DNA from: Rhizobium sp. FY34
GTDB taxonomy: Bacteria > Pseudomonadota > Alphaproteobacteria > Rhizobiales > Rhizobiaceae
Direction: 5' to 3'
Assembly: GCF_005222845.1 (NCBI RefSeq)
Contig: NZ_STFZ01000036.1
Coordinates: forward strand, 303,308-367,307
DNA length: 64,000 nt
Part shown: in pieces, positions 59,119-64,000 of the stretch
Numbering within the stretch: position 1 is the first letter of the stretch
How the letters are laid out: each line of letters opens with the position of its first letter
Position numbers and translations under genes: made by a program
Notes under the pieces: model-generated
What the model was told of the DNA's origin: nothing
What the model saw: only the letters and a program-made list of their open reading frames with translations
Databases searched by the model: none

Positions 59119-59825
59119 CCGAAACGCTTGAAAAACCAAAGCGTCCGCGCGCCGAGCAATTGCCGCTGGCGCTGACGCATGATGCAGCCACGGGCCGTGA
59201 CGATCTGCTGATCGCCGAGCCTGTCAGTGCAGCCGTGGCCATGATCGACGCCTGGCCGCACTGGAACGCGCCGGTGGTCATCCTCACCGGGCCTGCCGGC
59301 TGCGGCAAATCGCATCTGGCCAATATCTGGCGCGACAAGGCTGGCGCCACCGACATTCATCCGCAACTCGGTGCCGATGCAGCCACGATTGCCGCCGCAG
59401 GTCCTGTCCTGTTTGAAGATGCCGACCGCGCGGGCTTTGACGAAAACGAACTGTTCCACGTCATCAACAGCGTGCGCGAGAACCGCACCAGCCTGCTGAT
59501 GACGGCAAGGCTCTGGCCGATGTCCTGGTCTGTCGAGCTGCCGGATCTGCGCTCGCGGCTGAAGGCGGCCACGGTGGTGGAAATCGGCGAGCCGGACGAG
59601 GATCTGCTCGGACAGGTGATCATCAAGCTGTTTGCCGATCGCCAGCTGACCATCGACGACCGGATCGTGGCCTATATCGTAGCGCGCATGGAGCGCTCGA
59701 TGCAGGCCGCGCAAGGCACTGTCGAGCGGCTTGACCGGTTGGCGCTGTCGCGCGGCACCCGCATCACCAGGGCACTGGCCGCAGAAGTGCTCGAAAGCCT
59801 GGCTGGTGAAGACCAGATCGATTGA
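59115..59825 (+). CDS. hdaA: DnaA-related regulator HdaA
   Basis: 236 residues. The N-terminal AEQLPLALTHD resembles the beta-clamp binding motif of Hda. VVILTGPAGCGKSHLANIWR is the AAA+ Walker A, VLFEDADRAGF occupies Walker B, and LPDLRSRLKAATVVEIGEPD holds the arginine-finger region. Hda with the clamp stimulates ATP hydrolysis by DnaA and so limits re-initiation. No DNA-binding domain IV is present. It overlaps the upstream permease gene. Confidence 0.9.
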   Translation: MTETLEKPKRPRAEQLPLALTHDAATGRDDLLIAEPVSAAVAMIDAWPHWNAPVVILTGPAGCGKSHLANIWRDKAGATDIHPQLGADAATIAAAGPVLFEDADRAGFDENELFHVINSVRENRTSLLMTARLWPMSWSVELPDLRSRLKAATVVEIGEPDEDLLGQVIIKLFADRQLTIDDRIVAYIVARMERSMQAAQGTVERLDRLALSRGTRITRALAAEVLESLAGEDQID

Positions 59826-59916
59826 CTGTCACAGTTCCGTCGTTGAAAAGTTATAAGCGCCATGAGTTGACCGGGAAACGCTGCCCGGTGCCTATATGAC
59901 GCTTAAGGGGGGAAAG

Positions 59917-62106
59917 ATGGACCAGATGTCGGAAACGCAGGACGGATCGATTGCCAATGCTGCCGAGGCGATTGATCTCCTCACCAGTCCTGAACGGTTC
60001 ATCAACCGGGAATTCTCCTGGCTGCAATTTAATCGGCGCGTTCTGGAAGAAACGCTGAACACGGCGCATCCGCTGCTGGAGCGCGTGCGCTTCCTCTCCA
60101 TTTCGGCCGCCAATCTCGACGAATTCTTCATGGTGCGCGTCGCCGGCCTCGAAGGTCAGGTGCGCCAGGGCATTGCGGTGCGCAGCCCCGACGGCAAGAC
60201 GCCGGCCGAGCAGCTGGAAGATATCCTCAAGGAAATCGACAATCTGCAGATGGAACAGCAGGCCTCGCTCGCCGTGCTGCAACAATATCTCGCCCGCGAA
60301 GATATTCTGATCGTGCGGCCTGCCGCGCTGTCCGACGACGACCGCACATGGCTTGCTGCCGAATTCGAAGACAGCCTGTTTCCGATCCTCACGCCGCTTT
60401 CCATCGATCCGGCGCATCCCTTTCCCTTCATCCCCAATCTCGGCTTCTCGATGGGCCTGCAGCTGGACAGCAAGCTTGGCCGCGAACCGATGACTGCCCT
60501 CCTGCGCCTGCCGCCGACGCTCGACCGCTTCATCCGCCTGCCGGACGAGGGCGCAACGATCCGCTACATCACGCTGGAAGACGTGGTGAGCATGTTCATC
60601 GACCTCTTGTTCCCCGGCTACGAGGTCAAGGGCGCCGGCACGTTCCGCATCATTCGTGATAGCGATATCGAGGTGGAGGAAGAGGCCGAGGATCTGGTGC
60701 GCTTCTTCGAAACGGCGCTCAAACGCCGCCGTCGCGGCAAGGTCATCCGGATTGAGACCGATTCGGAAATGCCGATCTCGCTGCGCCAGTTCGTCGTGCA
60801 GGAGCTTGGCGTGCCGGACAATCGTGTCGCCGTCCTGCCGGGGTTCCTGGCCCTCAATACCATGTCGGAAATCGCCAAGGCACCGCGCGACGACCTGCGT
60901 TTCGAGCCCCATAATGCGCGATTTCCTGAACGCGTGCGCGAACACGCCGGAGATTGCCTCGCCGCCATCCGCGAAAAGGACATGGTGGTCCACCATCCGT
61001 ATGAGAGTTTCGACGTGGTGGTTCAGTTCCTGATCCAGGCGGCGCGCGATCCCGACGTTCTGGCGATCAAGCAGACGCTGTACCGCACCTCGAATGACAG
61101 CCCGATCGTCAGGGCGCTGATCGATGCCGCCGAGATGGGCAAGTCGGTGACGGCGCTTGTCGAGCTTAAGGCGCGCTTTGACGAGGAAGCCAATATCCGC
61201 TGGGCGCGCGATCTGGAGCGCGCTGGCGTGCAGGTCGTGTTCGGCTTCATCGAGTTGAAGACGCATGCCAAGATGTCGATGGTGGTGCGCCGTGAAGACG
61301 GCAAGCTTCGAACCTATTGCCATCTCGGCACCGGCAATTACCACCCGATCACGGCCAAGATCTATACGGACCTGTCCTTCTTCACCTGCAGCCCGAAGAT
61401 CGCCCATGACATGGCCAATGTCTTCAACTTCATCACCGGCTATGGCGAACCGCCGGAAAGCATGAAGCTGGCAGTATCGCCCTATACGATGCGCCCCCGG
61501 ATCCTGCGGCATATCGAAGAGGAGATCGTGCATGCCAAGGAAGGCCGTCCCGCCAATATCTGGATGAAGATGAATTCGCTCGTCGATCCGGAAATCATCG
61601 ATGCGCTTTACCGCGCCAGCCGCGCCGGCGTCGATGTGGACCTCGTCATTCGCGGCATCTGCTGCCTTCGCCCCAAAGTGCCGGGCCTGTCGGACAATAT
61701 CCGCGTCAAGTCGATCGTCGGCCGCTTCCTGGAACACAGCCGTATCTTTTGCTTTGGCAATGGCTACGGCCTGCCGTCGGAAAAAGCGCTTGTCTATATC
61801 GGGTCTGCCGACATGATGCCGCGCAATCTCGACCGCCGCGTGGAAACCCTGGTGCCGCTCTTGAACCCGACTGTGCATGAGCAGGTCCTGTCGCAGATCA
61901 TGCTGGGCAACCTGATTGACAACCAGCAGAGCTACGAGATATTGGCCGACGGGACGTCGCGACGTATGGAAGTCCGAAGGGGCGAGGAGCCTTTCAACGC
62001 GCAACACTATTTTATGACCAACCCAAGCCTTTCGGGGCGTGGGGAAGCCCTGAAGTCGAGCGCGCCGAAGCTCATTGCCGGCGTCATGTCCGGACGCAAG
62101 AAATAG
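59917..62106 (+). CDS. ppk: Polyphosphate kinase 1
   Basis: 729 residues. It makes polyphosphate from ATP by way of phosphohistidine. FINREFSWLQFNRRVLEE opens the N-terminal domain; TYCHLGTGNYHPITAKIYT holds the catalytic His; RVKSIVGRFLEHSRIFCFGN and SADMMPRNLDRRVETLVPL follow. The ATG at 59917 is chosen for the AAGGGGGGA just upstream; another in-frame ATG at 59896 is less likely. ppx follows 6 bp after the stop. Confidence 0.95.
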   Translation: MDQMSETQDGSIANAAEAIDLLTSPERFINREFSWLQFNRRVLEETLNTAHPLLERVRFLSISAANLDEFFMVRVAGLEGQVRQGIAVRSPDGKTPAEQLEDILKEIDNLQMEQQASLAVLQQYLAREDILIVRPAALSDDDRTWLAAEFEDSLFPILTPLSIDPAHPFPFIPNLGFSMGLQLDSKLGREPMTALLRLPPTLDRFIRLPDEGATIRYITLEDVVSMFIDLLFPGYEVKGAGTFRIIRDSDIEVEEEAEDLVRFFETALKRRRRGKVIRIETDSEMPISLRQFVVQELGVPDNRVAVLPGFLALNTMSEIAKAPRDDLRFEPHNARFPERVREHAGDCLAAIREKDMVVHHPYESFDVVVQFLIQAARDPDVLAIKQTLYRTSNDSPIVRALIDAAEMGKSVTALVELKARFDEEANIRWARDLERAGVQVVFGFIELKTHAKMSMVVRREDGKLRTYCHLGTGNYHPITAKIYTDLSFFTCSPKIAHDMANVFNFITGYGEPPESMKLAVSPYTMRPRILRHIEEEIVHAKEGRPANIWMKMNSLVDPEIIDALYRASRAGVDVDLVIRGICCLRPKVPGLSDNIRVKSIVGRFLEHSRIFCFGNGYGLPSEKALVYIGSADMMPRNLDRRVETLVPLLNPTVHEQVLSQIMLGNLIDNQQSYEILADGTSRRMEVRRGEEPFNAQHYFMTNPSLSGRGEALKSSAPKLIAGVMSGRKK

Positions 62107-62112
62107 TGATGC

Positions 62113-63633
62113 ATGGTAAGATCTGAAGCCCAGGGGCGTCTCCCCGGAAGCGCTCCTGTTTCCGTTGTCGATATTGGCTCGAATTCCGTGCGCGTGGTCA
62201 TCTATGAAGGCTTGTCGCGCGCGCCGACGACCCTGTTCAACGAAAAGGTGCTCTGCGGACTGGGCAAGGGTCTCGGCTCCACCGGACGCATGGATGACGA
62301 GGCGGTCAGCCGCGCGCTGAATGCGCTGCGCCGCTTCAAGGCTTTGTCGGATCAGGCCGGCTCCACCCGCATTTTCGTGCTGGCAACCGCTGCCGCCCGC
62401 GAGGCAAGCAACGGGCCTTCCTTCATCGAAAATGCCGAAGCCATTCTCGGTCAGCCTGTGCAGGTGCTGTCGGGCGAGGAAGAGGCGCTGTATTCGGCGC
62501 TTGGCGTCATCAGCGGTTTCAATGATGTGGACGGCATTGCCGGCGATCTGGGTGGCGGTTCGCTGGAACTCATCGATATCAAGGGGCGCGAAACCGGTCG
62601 CGGCATCACGCTGCCGCTTGGCGGGCTTCGCCTGTCGGAAGCCTCGGGCGGTGTCTTGTCGAAAGCCCGCAGCCTGGCAAAAAACCATGTGAAGGATGCG
62701 CAGCTTCTGTCGATGGGCGAGGGGCGGACCTTTTATGCGGTGGGCGGTACATGGCGCAATATCGCCAAGCTGCACATGGAAATTACCAATTATCCGCTGC
62801 ACATGATGCAGGGCTACGAGTTGCAGTTCAACGAGATGCAGAACTTCCTGGAGCAGGTCGTTCTGTCCAAGGATAGCAAGGATCCCGCCTGGCAGTCGGT
62901 ATCGAAGAACCGTCGTGCGCTTCTGCCCTTCGGTGCGGTCGCCATGCAGGAAGTGCTGTCGGTGATGAAGCCGTCGCGCGTTATCTTTTCAGCCCAAGGC
63001 GTTCGCGAAGGCTATCTCTACGCGCAATTGCCGCGCGACGAGCAGGATATGGATCCGCTGCTGCTGGCCGCCGATCAGCTTGCCATTCTACGTGCCCGCT
63101 CGCCCCGCCATGCGCGGGAACTGGCCGATTGGACCGGCCATATGGTGTCTTTCTTTGGCGTCGAGGAGACGCCGGAAGAGGCTCGCTATCGCCGCGCCGC
63201 CTGCCTTTTGGCCGATATTAGCTGGCGCGCCCACCCGGATTATCGCGGGCTTCAGGCGCTGAACCTGATTGCCCATTCCTCGCTTGTCGGCATCACCCAT
63301 CCGGGCCGTGCCTATCTGGCGCTTGCCAATTATTACCGCTTCGAAGGCCTGCACGATGATGGCGCGACGGGTCCGCTGTCGCAGATTGCAACGCCGCGGC
63401 TTCTGGCAATGGCCAAGCTGCTGGGCGGGCTTTTGCGCGTCGTCTACCTGTTCTCCGCCTCGATGCCGGGCGTCGTCAACCACCTCTATATCCGGCGCGC
63501 CAGCAGTCCCGATCTTGATCTGGAATTCGTTGTACCGCACGAATACATCAATTTCGCCGGCGAGCGGCTCGATGGCCGCCTGCAACAGCTTTCGAAGCTG
63601 ACGGGCAAGCGGCTCGCCTTCGTATTCGAGTAG
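62113..63633 (+). CDS. ppx: Exopolyphosphatase (Ppx/GppA family)
   Basis: 506 residues. The actin-like ATPase domain begins VSVVDIGSNSVRVVIYEG (phosphate 1 motif) and continues with FVLATAAAREASNGPSFIEN, GDLGGGSLELIDIKGRETG and TFYAVGGTWRNIAKLHME. The C-terminal half is HD-like. It degrades polyphosphate from the end, opposing the product of the upstream ppk. The start codon has no clear ribosome-binding site, in line with coupling to ppk. Confidence 0.94.
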   Translation: MVRSEAQGRLPGSAPVSVVDIGSNSVRVVIYEGLSRAPTTLFNEKVLCGLGKGLGSTGRMDDEAVSRALNALRRFKALSDQAGSTRIFVLATAAAREASNGPSFIENAEAILGQPVQVLSGEEEALYSALGVISGFNDVDGIAGDLGGGSLELIDIKGRETGRGITLPLGGLRLSEASGGVLSKARSLAKNHVKDAQLLSMGEGRTFYAVGGTWRNIAKLHMEITNYPLHMMQGYELQFNEMQNFLEQVVLSKDSKDPAWQSVSKNRRALLPFGAVAMQEVLSVMKPSRVIFSAQGVREGYLYAQLPRDEQDMDPLLLAADQLAILRARSPRHARELADWTGHMVSFFGVEETPEEARYRRAACLLADISWRAHPDYRGLQALNLIAHSSLVGITHPGRAYLALANYYRFEGLHDDGATGPLSQIATPRLLAMAKLLGGLLRVVYLFSASMPGVVNHLYIRRASSPDLDLEFVVPHEYINFAGERLDGRLQQLSKLTGKRLAFVFE

Positions 63634-63639
63634 GATTGC

Positions 63640-64000
63640 TCAGCTCTGCCGCATCGTCTTGCGGCGCAACGACAGAACGCCGATCGGTTCGTCGCGCCCC
63701 TTGACGAGATGCGCGCCGGCCGGGATAGCCTCTACATCCGGTGGCAGTGACAGGCGTGCCAGCAGATCCTGCGAGATCAACAGGGGCTGTTTCAAACTCT
63801 TGCAGAGGCCCTCGATGCGCGCTGTGGTGTTCACCACATCGCCGAAATAGCTGATCTTGTGGTGGAAAACGCCGATTTCCGCCGTGACGATCGAACCACC
63901 ATGGAGGGCTGCCGACAGTTTCGGTACGCAGCCGAAACTCTTTATCCACCAGGTGGCGTCCTTCTCGATATCGTCCAGGATGTCGAACAGGCAGTTGACG
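63640..64000 (-). CDS. Class III adenylate/guanylate cyclase (C-terminal part; 5' end outside window)
   Basis: The reverse strand is open from the window edge to a stop at 63640, about 119 codons. SAALHGGSIVTAEIGVFHHK then ISYFGDVVNTTARIEGLCKS match the catalytic core of class III cyclases, with the conserved Gly-Asp-x-Val-Asn-x-x-x-Arg transition-state motif. The N-terminal part, usually with membrane spans in rhizobial enzymes, is not in the window. It is convergent with ppx, 6 bp apart. Confidence 0.85.
   Translation of the reverse strand, partial: VNCLFDILDDIEKDATWWIKSFGCVPKLSAALHGGSIVTAEIGVFHHKISYFGDVVNTTARIEGLCKSLKQPLLISQDLLARLSLPPDVEAIPAGAHLVKGRDEPIGVLSLRRKTMRQS

Noticed and set aside
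59851..62802. A 983-codon reverse-strand open frame opposite ppk
   Set aside because: Its translation is rich in His/Arg/Gln shadows of the ppk codons and shows no domain. The forward gene has all catalytic motifs.
1..64000. tRNA, rRNA, CRISPR arrays, riboswitches, insertion sequences, prophage genes
   Set aside because: I looked at the intergenic gaps for cloverleaf ends, regularly spaced repeats, transposase motifs and known riboswitch cores and found none that I could support.

Overview
The window is a stretch of main chromosome from an alphaproteobacterium of the Rhizobiaceae (Rhizobium/Agrobacterium group). This is read from gene content and order alone: a DUF2232 gene after rpsF-rpsR, fabD-fabG-acpP-fabF-mltG-yicC-gmk, lptF-lptG-lptD-surA-pdxA-rsmA, purN/purM-AI-2E permease-hdaA-ppk-ppx, an S6 with a long charged tail, and a BigR/Blh sulfide operon like that of Agrobacterium. 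GC is high and genes are closely packed, often with ATGA or TGATG overlaps. I saw no rRNA, tRNA, CRISPR array, transposase or integrase.

Layout. 0-3 kb: DUF2232 membrane protein (cut by the window edge), rpsR, rpsF and a glycine/aspartate-repeat protein. 3-11 kb: a Tas-like aldo/keto reductase divergent from the fatty-acid synthesis cluster, then mltG, yicC and gmk. 11-15.8 kb: an accessory zone between gmk and rsmA with an ArsR/SRPBCC pair, an aminoglycoside-nucleotidyltransferase-like gene, a glyoxalase-like/MATE pair and a second, truncated copy of the rsmA 3' end. 15.8-23.4 kb: the envelope operon lptF-lptG-lptD-surA-like-pdxA-rsmA on the minus strand. 23.7-30 kb: pepA-holC, nitroreductase, polysaccharide deacetylase lipoprotein, a host-attachment family protein and a prolyl oligopeptidase. 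30-37 kb: vapBC, a chemoreceptor, an ABC-F ATPase, DinB, GST and ndk. 37-46 kb: spermidine-synthase-like and DapA-like genes, a lipoprotein/CGNR-regulator pair divergent from a lone LivH-type permease, moaE-moaD-pgsA and uvrC-SDR. 46-50 kb: a beta-barrel outer membrane protein, a HI1419/HI1420-type toxin-antitoxin pair, GST, RNase T2, two tandem palindromic repeats and rlmJ. 50-56 kb: a molybdopterin oxidoreductase coupled to nudK, then blh-bigR-yeeE/yedE-tauE. 56-64 kb: purN-purM, an AI-2E family permease, hdaA, ppk, ppx and the end of a class III adenylate cyclase.

How the genes work together. The core blocks are housekeeping: ribosome, type II fatty acid synthesis, LPS export and outer membrane assembly, purine synthesis, replication control and polyphosphate turnover. 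The flexible parts are the gmk-rsmA zone, two toxin-antitoxin loci and a family of palindromic repeats (three copies, all with loops of exactly 23 nt). The sulfide operon has an AT-rich palindrome over its promoter and ribosome-binding region, and its regulator keeps the two cysteines of the BigR redox switch.
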